Source: Microvirga terricola (GTDB lineage Bacteria; Pseudomonadota; Alphaproteobacteria; Rhizobiales; Beijerinckiaceae). From it: a DNA stretch of 64,000 nt. A program made the translations under genes and the position numbers. The notes beneath the pieces are model-generated. The model was not told the DNA's origin and ran no database searches. It worked only from the letters and a program-made list of their open reading frames with translations. Below, piece after piece: positions 46,088 through 55,198 of this stretch (its first letter is position 1; every line of letters starts with the position of its first letter). The DNA lies in NCBI RefSeq assembly GCF_011777495.1, contig NZ_JAATJS010000003.1, positions 1 through 64,000 on the forward strand, given 5' to 3'.

Positions 46088-46141
46088 AAACAATTAGCAT
46101 CTTCCCTAACGATAAGTCACAAGCGTTCAAGGGGATGCGTT

Positions 46142-47098
46142 TTGAGTATTACGATCAGGCTCGCGGTTCGTGATTGGGACTACATCGTGCCGCTTGCATT
46201 GGGCGATGTGCGTTCGGATAAGTTCGACCTCCATCTCGATCGGGTGCAGTCCTTGCCTGAGGATCTGGCGAGCGATCCGCGCTACGATGCGGGCGAAGTT
46301 TCGTTCAGCCGTTATTCGCTGGGCCGCGCGCGCGGCGAGACGTCGATTGTCGGCGTGCCGTATTTCCTCATGCGCGGCTTCCGGCATCGCTGCATCATCA
46401 CCGCGAAGACGAGCAACATCACCTCTCTCGAGCAGCTTGCGGGCAAGAAGATCGGCCTCACCGGCTGGCAGGATTCCGGCAACACCTGGACCCGCGCGAT
46501 CCTGCGACGCATCGGGATCGGCATTGAGGATGCGTATTGGTTCGTCGGGCGCCTGACGGAAGCACACCCCATCACCGACCGCTTGAGCGGCTATGGCCGC
46601 CCGGGCCGCATCGAAGCCGCGCCCGGCGAGCGACCTATGATGGAATTGTTGGAGGAGGGCGTTCTCGATGCCGTCTTCACGCCCTTCATGCCGCCCGGAT
46701 TCTTCGATGCGGATTCCAAGTTCCGGCAGCTGTTGCCTGATTTCCGCAAGGCGGAAGTCGATTACTTCAACGCGGTCGGCTACGTGCCGGGCATTCACCT
46801 CCTCGGCATCAAGCCCGCCATCGTCAAGGAATATCCCTGGTTGCCGCAGGCGTTGAGCGAAGTTCTGGACGAGTCCACCCGCGTGTGGCTCGAACGGCGC
46901 GCTAAATATGCCGACACGACGCCCTGGATCATTGATGAAATCCGGCAGGTCGCGCGCGATCTGCCGGCCTCCTGGGATCGCAACGGCTTTGCTGCGAATG
47001 AAAAGATGATCGCGGATTTCGCGACCGAGCTTCACGCGCAGAACCTGACCGACAAGAAGATGACGCCGCGCGATCTCTTCCCGGCTTACGCGGCTTAA
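46142..47098 (+). CDS. PhtD-like / substrate-binding-fold protein
   Basis: The 318-residue product follows the pattern of 4,5-dihydroxyphthalate decarboxylase (PhtD) and related periplasmic-binding-fold proteins: YDAGEVSFSRYSLGRARGE, VGVPYFLMRGFRHRCIIT, LAGKKIGLTGWQDSGNTWTRAIL and LDAVFTPFMPPGFFD. There is no signal peptide, which favours a cytoplasmic enzyme over a transport component. It heads an operon with a nitrilase-family amidase and an amino-acid ABC transporter. It could therefore act on the imported compound, for example by decarboxylation; this is inference. No ATG is in frame near the conserved start; TTG at 46142 with AAGGGG upstream is used. Confidence 0.78.
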   Translation: MSITIRLAVRDWDYIVPLALGDVRSDKFDLHLDRVQSLPEDLASDPRYDAGEVSFSRYSLGRARGETSIVGVPYFLMRGFRHRCIITAKTSNITSLEQLAGKKIGLTGWQDSGNTWTRAILRRIGIGIEDAYWFVGRLTEAHPITDRLSGYGRPGRIEAAPGERPMMELLEEGVLDAVFTPFMPPGFFDADSKFRQLLPDFRKAEVDYFNAVGYVPGIHLLGIKPAIVKEYPWLPQALSEVLDESTRVWLERRAKYADTTPWIIDEIRQVARDLPASWDRNGFAANEKMIADFATELHAQNLTDKKMTPRDLFPAYAA

Positions 47099-47119
47099 AG
47101 AACGAGAGAGGACGAAACG

Positions 47120-47920
47120 ATGAAAGTGGCCATGGGGCAGTTCGCGGTCAGCCGCGATTGGCAGGACAACGCCAACACCTGCCTGCGACTGATGCGCGAA
47201 GCGCAAGCGGGCGGCGCCGATCTTCTGGTGCTGCCGGAAGGCATTTTGGCCCGCGACATCGCCGACCCGAACCTCGTGTTGAAAGCCGCGCAGCCGCTCG
47301 ATGGTCCTTTCATGTCCCAGCTTGTCGAAGCGAGCCGGGGCAGCGACATGACGGTGATGCTGACGATCCACACGCCGACGGGCGGGGAGCGCGTCTGGAA
47401 CCTTTTTGTCGTGCTGCGCAACGGCGAGATTTTGGCCGAGTACCGCAAGCTGCATCTCTACGACGCGTTTTCGGCCAAGGAATCGACCAACGTCATGCCC
47501 GGCGACGATGTGCCGCCGCTCGTGGAAGTGGCTGGCCTCAAGGTCGGCATGATGACCTGTTACGACGTGCGCTTCCCCGAACTCGCGCGGCGGCTCGTGC
47601 TCGACGGCGCTGACGTGCTGGCCCTGCCCGCCGCTTGGGTCAAGGGGCCGTTGAAGGAGGCGCATTGGGAAGTGCTGGTCACGGCGCGTGCGCTCGAAAA
47701 CACGACCTATGTGGTCGCCGTCGGCGAGTGCGGCGAGCGCAACATCGGCAACAGCCTGGTGGTCGATCCGCTCGGCGTCGCCATCGCCCGCGCGGCGGAA
47801 GCTCCGGCGCTCGTCTTTGCCGACATCGACCCGGCGCGTCTCGCCCATGCGCGCAACATTCTGCCGTGCCTCGCGAACCGCCGGTTCGAAAAGCCTGAAC
47901 TCAACAAGGCCAGCGCCTGA
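47120..47920 (+). CDS. Carbon-nitrogen hydrolase (nitrilase-superfamily amidase)
   Basis: The 266-residue product has the catalytic triad of the superfamily: Glu in LLVLPEGI, Lys in YRKLHLYDAF, and Cys in MMTCYDVRFPELAR. The tail HARNILPCLANRRFE matches the aliphatic-amidase/deaminated-glutathione-amidase branch. It should hydrolyse a linear amide to acid and ammonia. Its place between a PhtD-like gene and an amino-acid transporter suggests that the imported substrate carries an amide. The substrate is not known. The gap to the upstream gene is 21 bases. Confidence 0.87.
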   Translation: MKVAMGQFAVSRDWQDNANTCLRLMREAQAGGADLLVLPEGILARDIADPNLVLKAAQPLDGPFMSQLVEASRGSDMTVMLTIHTPTGGERVWNLFVVLRNGEILAEYRKLHLYDAFSAKESTNVMPGDDVPPLVEVAGLKVGMMTCYDVRFPELARRLVLDGADVLALPAAWVKGPLKEAHWEVLVTARALENTTYVVAVGECGERNIGNSLVVDPLGVAIARAAEAPALVFADIDPARLAHARNILPCLANRRFEKPELNKASA

Positions 47921-47951
47921 AAAGCTGCGCCGCAACCAAGGGAAAACCGTC

Positions 47952-48845
47952 ATGAAATCCAGTGCAATCGCCTCCGCAGCCCTTTTGGCCGCAGCCCTCT
48001 TCTCCGCGCCGCTTTACGCGGAAGAAGTGAAAATCCCGACGCAAACGGTCGATGCCGCTCTGCGCGCGAAACTGCCGAAGGAAATCCTCGACGCGGGCGA
48101 GATCATCTCCGTCAACAACGGCTCCTTCCCTCCCTATGAGATCGTGACGGATACGCGCAGCCTCACCGGCGCGAGCGCGGACCTTGCGCATGCCATCGGT
48201 GAAGTGCTCGGCATCAAAATGCGCCATGAGTCGGTGAGCGGCCTGTCAGGCATGCTCGCTGGCATCAAGTCCGGCCGCTACCAGATGGGCATTGGCCCGA
48301 CGGGCGATTTCCCGGATCGCCAGGCCGCCAACGACTTCGTCGATTTCGTGCAGGAATACGTCGTCTTCGCCGTGCAGAAGGGCAACCCGAAGAACATCCA
48401 GGGCCTGGATGACACTTGCGGTGCGCGCATCGCGGTCATGTCGGGCGGTTCGGCCGAGCGTGTCATCAAGCAGCAGGCCGAGGCCTGCACCAAGGCGGGC
48501 AAGCCGGCGATCGAGGTGCAGTCCTTCGCCGATCAGCCGACCTCGATCCTCGCGGTCCGCTCGAAGCGCTCCGACGCCTTCTTCTCGTCGCAAGCACCGC
48601 TGACCTATTTCATCCAGCAGTCCAACGGCGAGCTGGAGCTGGCGGCGGTCGGCAAGAGCAACGGCTTTGAGGATCTTTTCCAGGGCACCGTCGTTCCCAA
48701 GGGTTCGGTTCTCGGCGAGGTCATCCTCGAGGCGTACAAGAAGCTTTTTGCCAACGGCACCTATGCGATCATCATGAAGAAGTGGGGTCTTGAGAACAAC
48801 ATGCTCAAGGCGCCGGGCATCAACCTCGCCGGGAAGAAGCAGTGA
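47952..48845 (+). CDS. ABC transporter substrate-binding protein, polar amino-acid family
   Basis: The 297-residue product starts with a signal peptide ending PLYAEE (cut near residue 23). It then shows the family-3 solute-binding pattern: ISVNNGSFPPYEIVTD, GASADLAHAIGEVLG, GIKSGRYQMGIGPTGDFPDRQ and IAVMSGGSAE. It should bind an amino acid or similar small polar compound in the periplasm and deliver it to the permease and ATPase encoded next. Its stop overlaps the permease GTG start. Confidence 0.92.
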   Translation: MKSSAIASAALLAAALFSAPLYAEEVKIPTQTVDAALRAKLPKEILDAGEIISVNNGSFPPYEIVTDTRSLTGASADLAHAIGEVLGIKMRHESVSGLSGMLAGIKSGRYQMGIGPTGDFPDRQAANDFVDFVQEYVVFAVQKGNPKNIQGLDDTCGARIAVMSGGSAERVIKQQAEACTKAGKPAIEVQSFADQPTSILAVRSKRSDAFFSSQAPLTYFIQQSNGELELAAVGKSNGFEDLFQGTVVPKGSVLGEVILEAYKKLFANGTYAIIMKKWGLENNMLKAPGINLAGKKQ

Positions 48846-49804
48846 CGGCGGCCGCGACCAAGCCGGCGTTTTCGCCGAAGGACGACGTCACGGAGCTCGC
48901 GCTCCGTGACGTTGCTCATGCGCGCCAGCCGATCAACTATAGTCGCTGGCTGATGTGGGCGTTCACGCTCGCGGTCACGCTCAAGTTCGGCTGGATGGTC
49001 GCCAACAACAAGAATTTCGAATGGCACGTCGTGGGGCAGTGGTTCACGGCGGATTCGATTCTGCGCGGCCTGTCCGTGAGCCTCGGCCTCACCGTCGTCG
49101 CCATGGTCATCGGTGTCGTCATCGGTCTTCTTCTCGCGATTGCGCGCATGTCGGACAGCAAGCTCTTCGTCATGCTGTCCAGCCTCTACATCTGGTTCTT
49201 TCGCGGCACGCCGCTGCTCGTGCAGCTGATCTTCTGGTACAACATGTCCACGTTGTTCCCGCAGGTCACGATCGGCATTCCGTTCGGCCCGACGCTTGCA
49301 AGCTGGAACACGAACGATCTCATCACGCCGCTCACCGCGGCCATCGCGGGTCTTGCGCTGAACGAGGCGGCCTACATGGCCGAGATCATTCGCGGCGGCC
49401 TTCTGTCGGTCGATCCGGGGCAGATCGAGACGACGCAGGCCTTCGGCATGACGCGGGCGCGTGCGCTTCGTCGCATCATCATTCCGCAGGCGATGAAGTC
49501 CATCATCCCGCCCACAGGCAATCAGCTCATCAGCATGATCAAGGCGACCTCGCTCGTCAGCGTCATCGCCATGGGTGATCTGCTTTATTCGGTTCAGGCA
49601 GTCTATAACCGCACCTTCGAGATCATCCCGATGCTGATGGTTGCGGTGCTGTGGTATCTGCTCGTCACCTCGATCCTCAATGTCGGCCAATCCGCCATCG
49701 AGCGCTACTATTCCCGTGGCGACAAGGGCAGAACGGTTGCGACTGCAAAGCCCGCGCCCGAGGCTGAAGCCGGAATGGCGGTCAATTTGGGGGATGCGCG
49801 ATGA
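48842..49804 (+). CDS. ABC transporter permease, polar amino-acid family
   Basis: The 320-residue product is a HisM/GlnP-type permease with about five to six membrane segments. The EAA loop coupling to the ATPase is [25 protein letters not shown] followed by [16 protein letters not shown] (read as adjoining parts). The N-terminus is about 50 residues longer than in minimal permeases. The GTG start at 48842 overlaps the preceding stop by four bases (GTGA). The stop overlaps the ATPase start by four bases (ATGA). Confidence 0.92.
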   Translation: MTAAATKPAFSPKDDVTELALRDVAHARQPINYSRWLMWAFTLAVTLKFGWMVANNKNFEWHVVGQWFTADSILRGLSVSLGLTVVAMVIGVVIGLLLAIARMSDSKLFVMLSSLYIWFFRGTPLLVQLIFWYNMSTLFPQVTIGIPFGPTLASWNTNDLITPLTAAIAGLALNEAAYMAEIIRGGLLSVDPGQIETTQAFGMTRARALRRIIIPQAMKSIIPPTGNQLISMIKATSLVSVIAMGDLLYSVQAVYNRTFEIIPMLMVAVLWYLLVTSILNVGQSAIERYYSRGDKGRTVATAKPAPEAEAGMAVNLGDAR

Positions 49805-50586
49805 ACGCACAAACCATCTCGCAAGCGGAGCCGTTGGTCAAAGCCCGCAACGTGCACAAGTCCTTCGGCGACAACGAGGTTCTGAAGGGCATCGACCTCG
49901 ATGTGATGCCCGGCGAAACGGTGGTGATCCTCGGGCCGTCCGGCTCGGGCAAGTCAACGTTCCTGCGCTGCATCAACCATCTCGAAGCGATGAACCGCGG
50001 CTCGATCCAGGTCGGCAACGAGCAGATCGGATACGAGCTGCGTGGCAAGCATCTGCGCAAGCTGTCGGCCCGCGCCATCGCGCGGCAGCGCCGGCAGATC
50101 GGCATGGTCTTTCAGCAGTTCAACCTCTATCCGCATCTGACGGTGTTGCAGAACATCATCGAAGCGCCGGTCGGCATTCACGGCGAAAGCCGTCAAGCGG
50201 CGGAAGCTTACGCCATGACTCTACTGCAACGCGTCGGGTTGAAGGAAAAGGCCGATGCCTATCCGCGCCAGTTGTCGGGCGGTCAGCAGCAGCGCGTCGC
50301 GATTGCCCGCGCACTGGCGATCAAGCCGAAGCTGATCCTGTTCGACGAGCCGACCTCCGCGCTCGATCCCGAGCTTGTGGGCGAAGTTCTCGCCACCATG
50401 AAGGATCTGGCGGAGCAGGGTTTGACGATGGTCGTCGTCACGCACGAGATCGGCTTTGCGAAGGAAGCGGCGGACCGCGTGGTGTTCATGGACGGCGGAT
50501 ACATCGTCGAGCAGGGTCCGCCGGATGAGATTCTGGTGAACCCGCAACACCCACGCACCCGTGCGTTCTTGAGCCGGGTCATCTGA
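49801..50586 (+). CDS. ABC transporter ATP-binding protein, polar amino-acid family
   Basis: The 261-residue product has Walker [10 protein letters not shown], the Q-loop [18 protein letters not shown], signature LSGGQQQR, Walker [15 protein letters not shown] and the switch His in VVTHEIGFA. It is a GlnQ/HisP-type ATPase and energises the permease it overlaps. A long hairpin terminator follows 67 bases after the stop and closes the five-gene operon. Confidence 0.95.
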   Translation: MNAQTISQAEPLVKARNVHKSFGDNEVLKGIDLDVMPGETVVILGPSGSGKSTFLRCINHLEAMNRGSIQVGNEQIGYELRGKHLRKLSARAIARQRRQIGMVFQQFNLYPHLTVLQNIIEAPVGIHGESRQAAEAYAMTLLQRVGLKEKADAYPRQLSGGQQQRVAIARALAIKPKLILFDEPTSALDPELVGEVLATMKDLAEQGLTMVVVTHEIGFAKEAADRVVFMDGGYIVEQGPPDEILVNPQHPRTRAFLSRVI

Positions 50587-50653
50587 AAACGCATCGGTCC
50601 TATGTGACCGATGCCGCCGCCCATGCGGAGGGGCAGCCGCGATAGGAGCGACA

Positions 50654-50681
50654 GGGGGCCTGCGATGCAGGCTCCCTTTTT
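50654..50681 (+). terminator. Intrinsic terminator of the ABC-transporter operon
   Basis: A ten-pair stem (GGGGGCCTGC with GCAGGCTCCC, one G-T pair) with a three-base loop is followed by TTTTT. A second hairpin without a T-run (GCATCGGTC and GACCGATGC) lies just upstream at 50591-50614. Confidence 0.88.
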
Positions 50682-50690
50682 CATGGGCGA

Positions 50691-51119
50691 TCAGCCCCAC
50701 CGTTTGGCCATCCAGATCCGGTCGTGACCCGGTGGCCGATCCCGCAAACGGCCGATCTCGGCATAACCCTGCTTTTGGTAGAACCCAACCGCCTGAAAAG
50801 TCGCTGTCGTCAGTTGCGCGCCGATGGCGCCATGCGCCCGAGCGGCATCCTCGGCCAAGCGCAAGAGGCGCGCGCCATAACCTTGCCCACGCAGAGCTTC
50901 GTCGACCCAGAAGTGGTCAACCTGAAGCCAGCACAGCGCAATGGTCCCTCGGATGCCCCCGCGCACGCGATTGTCGGCATCGCGCATGAGCAGGGTGAGC
51001 GGGAGACGTGGCAAAGGGCCGGTCTGCTCAACCATGTGAGCCCGCAATCCGGCCGTGACATCATCAGCTCCGGGAGGATTGGCGTCCTCGAGGATCTCGA
51101 TCTCCATGTGATTGTCCAT
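50691..51119 (-). CDS. GNAT-family N-acetyltransferase
   Basis: The 142-residue product has the GNAT acetyl-CoA-binding signature WVDEALRGQGYGARLLRLAEDAARAHG, then TTATFQAVGFYQKQGYAEIG. It would transfer an acetyl group to an amine of an unknown acceptor. The internal ATG at 51107 (MEIEILED) is an alternative start. It converges on the ABC operon and shares the terminator region. Confidence 0.87.
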   Translation of the reverse strand: MDNHMEIEILEDANPPGADDVTAGLRAHMVEQTGPLPRLPLTLLMRDADNRVRGGIRGTIALCWLQVDHFWVDEALRGQGYGARLLRLAEDAARAHGAIGAQLTTATFQAVGFYQKQGYAEIGRLRDRPPGHDRIWMAKRWG

Positions 51120-51332
51120 CAGAATTGCAACGCGATCAGGTGCTTACTTTGCAGCGGTGGCGATCACCAGCAATAAAGGACATCAGGAAGCCCGCGCAAC
51201 GCCAAAAGAACTACCTCAGTCGGTCATGATCCGGGAATGCCATCGGTGGATCTAGCTCTTTAGTCGGCCGCCCAGGCATGGCAGCACCCAAGGTCGAGAT
51301 TCAGCCCTTGGGCGCGCCACTTATGCGCTGGG

Positions 51333-51959
51333 TTACTTCCCAATAGCGGGCGGTTTCCACAGTTCTCGATCGGCATATCCGGAGAGATCGATTGTCACCT
51401 TGAGGCCGTTCTTGATCCTGCGCCGCAGAATATCGGTGCGGTCCGGTTCTATCCTGAGCAACGCCCTTTCGTGGAGGTCGATCAGTTGAGGACGCGAAAC
51501 GTTCAGCTCTGTCGCAAGCAAGCGATCCAAACGTGTGCTGGTCGGAAAGCGCGCCACAAGTTCGATCTCCAGTCGCGTCCAATCTGGAGTTTCGCAGAGT
51601 AGCTCTTTGACGATCTTGCATTCCGGAAATTCGTTGATCCGCTGCGCCTTGCGTCGAAGAGCTTCGAGATTGAACGTTTCGCCGCGAATCCAATCAGGGT
51701 CATTGGACTGCAATGCTTCGAGCACGATGGGACTGATGTTTCGAACATTCTGGCGCTCGAAAATTGGGCGGTTCCACGTCTTCTCGCAGATTGTGCATTT
51801 GTAGATGAGCCACGCATCAAGCTTTCGCCCGTTAGCGTTGAGCCTGATCTTATCGCTGCTTTGGAAGGCGCGAAGGCCTCCGCATCCACTGCATGCTATC
51901 CACGGCTGGGGAGCGAGTTCAGGGGTTATGGTCCACCGGACCTGAAGTGTTTGGCACAT
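51333..51959 (-). CDS. DUF1062 family protein
   Basis: The 208-residue product has the wording I associate with DUF1062: WTITPELAPQPWIACSGCGGLRAF, RLNANGRKLDAWLIYKCTICEKTWNRPIFER, and a C-terminal helical part with LLATELNVSRPQLIDLHERA. Four Cys in two CxxC pairs (CSGC and CTIC) form a likely zinc site. The function is unknown. It lies in a stretch that is visibly lower in GC than its flanks and uses more A/T-ending codons, which suggests recent acquisition. The ATG at 51959 (MCQTLQVRW) is preferred. Confidence 0.82.
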   Translation of the reverse strand: MCQTLQVRWTITPELAPQPWIACSGCGGLRAFQSSDKIRLNANGRKLDAWLIYKCTICEKTWNRPIFERQNVRNISPIVLEALQSNDPDWIRGETFNLEALRRKAQRINEFPECKIVKELLCETPDWTRLEIELVARFPTSTRLDRLLATELNVSRPQLIDLHERALLRIEPDRTDILRRRIKNGLKVTIDLSGYADRELWKPPAIGK

Positions 51960-52609
51960 ACCGTCTTGGTCTTCCGTTCGGAAGTCCACCAAGATGGGGG
52001 CGTGAGAGATCCACTAGGGGCGCGGTGTGGCGTTGTTCGGGCGACTGAAGAGCTGAGACATGAGGCTGCTCATGGCACATTTAAAACGATGCCAAACCGG
52101 TCTCATGCCACCACCCGATGAACATAAAGATATGTCCCGACAAGCTCACGCTGTCAGGCATACGGGTAAAACTGGATCGAGACCGGTATTTACTTAGGCA
52201 AGATTGACCTCAGTGCGCCAATGGCTCTTCGATTGAAAACCATAATGGAGGGAGCGCTCCACGGGGAGTCCCAGCCGCGTCGGATATGTTGAAGTCATCG
52301 CTGCGCGACATTTTTGCAACTTCCGGTGTGGCACCTTTCGCTGGCCACGACCGTCTTCCAGATGACCTGGTGAAGGCATCGGGTTCTCGCTTCGGAGCGG
52401 CTTTCGCGACGCTTGCAACGCACAGCGTGCGGCACTCGACAGAGTGTGAGAAAGAGGGCACGTTCAAGTCCTTGAGGGCGTGAATTTTGGGGCCGGATGT
52501 TTCGTATCTCGCTGCTGTTGCTGCTCTGCCTTGGATCCGGAGAACAAACGAGCTGCGGCCGGTCTCGACAAGACTCGTCCCGCTAAATGAGCAGTGAGCA
52601 CTCCAAACC
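51960..52609. other. Intergenic stretch of about 650 bases without a supportable gene
   Basis: Several short frames on both strands cover this lower-GC stretch, but none has a ribosome site together with protein-like composition, and none resembles a known family. It continues the atypical composition of the DUF1062 gene and may be decayed mobile or transferred DNA. No transposase remnant was recognised. The promoter of the CAP/RTX gene should lie at its right end. Confidence 0.45.
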
Positions 52610-53803
52610 ATGTACAGCCCGACCACTCTGGAGGTCTATTTCCTCCAACTCGTGAATGAGACCCGCGCCAAGGCCGGGGTCCGGCCTCTCACCTTCGACG
52701 GCGAGCTTCTGGCAGCCGCGGACGCGCACAGCGCCTGGATGGACCAGAACGACAAGATCACGCACACGGGCGAGAACAGCACGACGGCAGATGCTCGATT
52801 GACGGCGGCGGGCTACGGATGGGTGAGCATCGCCGAGAACATCGCTTATGTGAACGGCCCGATGACGGAGGCGACCATCCTCAAGCTGCACGAGATGCTG
52901 CTGAGTTCGACGACCTACTACACGAACATGATCAGGGCCGGCTACGAGGAGATCGGGATCGGCGTGAGGGCGGGCACCCTGTACGGAAAGGACGTGGTCT
53001 TCGTCACGCAGAACTTCGGCGTTCCGAATGACCTGGAGCGCGCGGAGCCCGACGATGTGGGACCGACTGTCCCGGATGCGCCTCGCACTGACGACAGCGT
53101 CATCGCCGGCACAGACCTGAGCGATATCCTGTACGGCACGTCCGGTGACGACCTGATTTACGGATATGCAGGTCATGACGTCATCCACGGGCGGGGCGGC
53201 ATCGACATCATGTACGGAGGCACCGGCAACGACACCTATTACGTGGATCAGGTGGGCGACAAGGCCATCGAGAGGGCCGGAGAAGGCATCGACAACGTCT
53301 ACAGCTCGATCACCTACTCGCTGCACGGGCAGGCCGTCGAGAACCTCACGCTGACCGGCTCTGCCAACATCGACGGCACGGGCAACAGCCTGCACAACAG
53401 GCTGACGGGCAATGCAGGCGCGAATGTCCTCGACGGTGGCGCCTTGAACGACATCCTGAACGGCAGGGGCGGCAAGGACGTTCTGATCGGCGGCTCGGGA
53501 AGCGACATCTTCGTGTTCGAGACCGAGAGCGATGCCCGCGGCGATACCATCGTCGATTTCGAACACGGCCTGGACCGGATCTACCTCGTCAACATCGATG
53601 CGAACCGGGCGCTTGAGGGCAGACAGGCATTCACCTTCATCGGCACGGAGCGGTTTCATAACGTGCCGGGCGAGCTGCACGTCTATCATCTGCCTGACGG
53701 CAACACCTACATCTCGGCTGACAGCGATGGCGACGGCCGAGCCGAGTTCGCCATCAAGGTGCTCGGCTGGCACACCTTCACCCGCGCAGACTTCGAGCTG
53801 TGA
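52610..53803 (+). CDS. CAP-domain RTX protein
   Basis: The 397-residue product starts with a CAP (SCP/PR-1) domain (about 8-150): LVNETRAKAGVRPLTFDGELLAAADAHSAWM, THTGENS and SIAENIAY, which give the conserved His and Glu residues. It is followed by RTX repeats (GTDLSDILYGTSGDDLIYGYAG, GGTGNDTYYVD, GGKDVLIGGSGSDIFVFE) and a serralysin-like C-terminus ending FTRADFEL. Its tail differs from the NKKTNF-type cassette of the other RTX genes here, so it belongs to a separate lineage. Type I secretion is likely. CAP domains bind lipids or polysaccharides; the role is unknown. Confidence 0.88.
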   Translation: MYSPTTLEVYFLQLVNETRAKAGVRPLTFDGELLAAADAHSAWMDQNDKITHTGENSTTADARLTAAGYGWVSIAENIAYVNGPMTEATILKLHEMLLSSTTYYTNMIRAGYEEIGIGVRAGTLYGKDVVFVTQNFGVPNDLERAEPDDVGPTVPDAPRTDDSVIAGTDLSDILYGTSGDDLIYGYAGHDVIHGRGGIDIMYGGTGNDTYYVDQVGDKAIERAGEGIDNVYSSITYSLHGQAVENLTLTGSANIDGTGNSLHNRLTGNAGANVLDGGALNDILNGRGGKDVLIGGSGSDIFVFETESDARGDTIVDFEHGLDRIYLVNIDANRALEGRQAFTFIGTERFHNVPGELHVYHLPDGNTYISADSDGDGRAEFAIKVLGWHTFTRADFEL

Positions 53804-53861
53804 TGCCGATGCGTGGCAAAGTCTCTTGATCGCTCCACAATCTGTGTAGGGAGAACAGACG

Positions 53862-55148
53862 ATGCCGAGCGGGACACCCGATGGTCATCATGTGGTCGTT
53901 GTCGGCGCGGGGTTCGGCGGGCTCGAAACCGTCCGGCGTCTTGCGGGCGCACCCGTGCGCATCACGATGGTGGACCGGCGCAATCATCATCTCTTCCAGC
54001 CGTTGCTCTATCAGGTGGCCACCGCCTCGCTGGCGCCTTCGGAAATCGCCTGGCCGATCCGGCATCTCCTGCGCAGGCGTCCTGAGGTCACAACGCTGCT
54101 GGCGAGCGTCGAACGCGTCGACAAGGAGAGGCGGCATGTTATCCTGGATGACGGCTCGGCGCTCGCCTACGACACATTGGTGCTGGCCACCGGCGCCGGG
54201 CACGCCTATTTCGGCCACGATGATTGGGAGCCCTTCGCACCGGGCCTCAAGACCCTCGAAGACGCGACCTCAATCAGGCGGCGCATTCTCGTCGCCTTCG
54301 AGAAGGCGGAGCGGGAAACCGATCCCGAAAAGCGCGCGGCCCTTCTCACCTTCGTCATCATCGGTGCCGGGCCGACAGGCGTCGAGCTTGCCGGCACCAT
54401 CGCCGAGCTGGCCCATGTCACGCTCACAAAAGAGTTCCGCAACATCGACACAAGGCAGACGCGGGTGGTGCTGATCGAGGCTGGCCCCCGCATCCTGCCG
54501 GCCTTCGCCGAAGATCTCTCGATTTACGCGCAGCGCGCTCTTGAGAAGCTCGGCGTGGAGGTCGAACTTGGCCGTCCGGTCACGGCATGCACGTCGAAAG
54601 GGGTCATGTATGGCGGGAAGACGCTTCCAGCCTCCACGATCATTTGGGCGGCGGGCGTCCAGGCGTCGCCTGCGGCACAATGGATCGGCGCGCCAGCCGA
54701 CCGCGCCGGAAGGGTGACGGTCGAACCGGACCTGACGGCACCGGGCCACCCCGAAATCTTCATCATTGGCGACACAGCGAGCGTAGCGGCCCCCGACGGC
54801 ACTCCCGTCCCCGGTATCGCGCCCGCGGCCAAACAGCAGGGCAAGTATGTGGCGGCGACGATCCGGCGAAGGCTCGAGGGGAAGCATGCCGCCGCGCCGT
54901 TCCGCTACTACCACCAGGGAAGTCTCGCCACGATCGGCAAGCGGCTCGCCGTGATCGATTTCGGCTGGATCAAGCTGCGCGGCGCACTCGCCTGGTGGAT
55001 CTGGGGGCTTGCCCATATCTACTTCCTGATCGGCGTGCGCAACCGCTTAAGCGTGGCGCTGAGCTGGCTCTGGATTTACACGCGCAACCAGCGAAACTCC
55101 CGTCTGATCACGCAAGGGGACGCCGCAAAGAGCCTAACCAAGACGTGA
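53862..55148 (+). CDS. ndh: Type II NADH dehydrogenase (NDH-2)
   Basis: NDH-2 passes electrons from NADH to quinone without pumping protons. The 428-residue product has two nucleotide folds (VVVGAGFGGLETVRRLAG for FAD and VIIGAGPTGVELAGTIAEL for NADH), the quinone-site wording LFQPLLYQVATASLAPSEIAWPIR, and IIWAAGVQASPAA. The C-terminus is hydrophobic (LAWWIWGLAHIYFLIGV) for membrane attachment. The full set of motifs supports an active enzyme. It converges on the ECF sigma gene. Confidence 0.92.
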   Translation: MPSGTPDGHHVVVVGAGFGGLETVRRLAGAPVRITMVDRRNHHLFQPLLYQVATASLAPSEIAWPIRHLLRRRPEVTTLLASVERVDKERRHVILDDGSALAYDTLVLATGAGHAYFGHDDWEPFAPGLKTLEDATSIRRRILVAFEKAERETDPEKRAALLTFVIIGAGPTGVELAGTIAELAHVTLTKEFRNIDTRQTRVVLIEAGPRILPAFAEDLSIYAQRALEKLGVEVELGRPVTACTSKGVMYGGKTLPASTIIWAAGVQASPAAQWIGAPADRAGRVTVEPDLTAPGHPEIFIIGDTASVAAPDGTPVPGIAPAAKQQGKYVAATIRRRLEGKHAAAPFRYYHQGSLATIGKRLAVIDFGWIKLRGALAWWIWGLAHIYFLIGVRNRLSVALSWLWIYTRNQRNSRLITQGDAAKSLTKT

Positions 55149-55198
55149 TGACGCGTATGATGTTGTAACCGGCGAGTCAGTTCACATCGCGCACGTGA

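Noticed and set aside
46135..46173. ATG at 46135 as start of the PhtD-like gene
   Set aside because: It is out of frame with the conserved protein and stops after 12 codons; TTG at 46142 is in frame.
52210..52626. A 138-residue minus-strand frame in the low-GC gap
   Set aside because: No ribosome site, no recognisable motif and unlikely composition; left as unexplained DNA.
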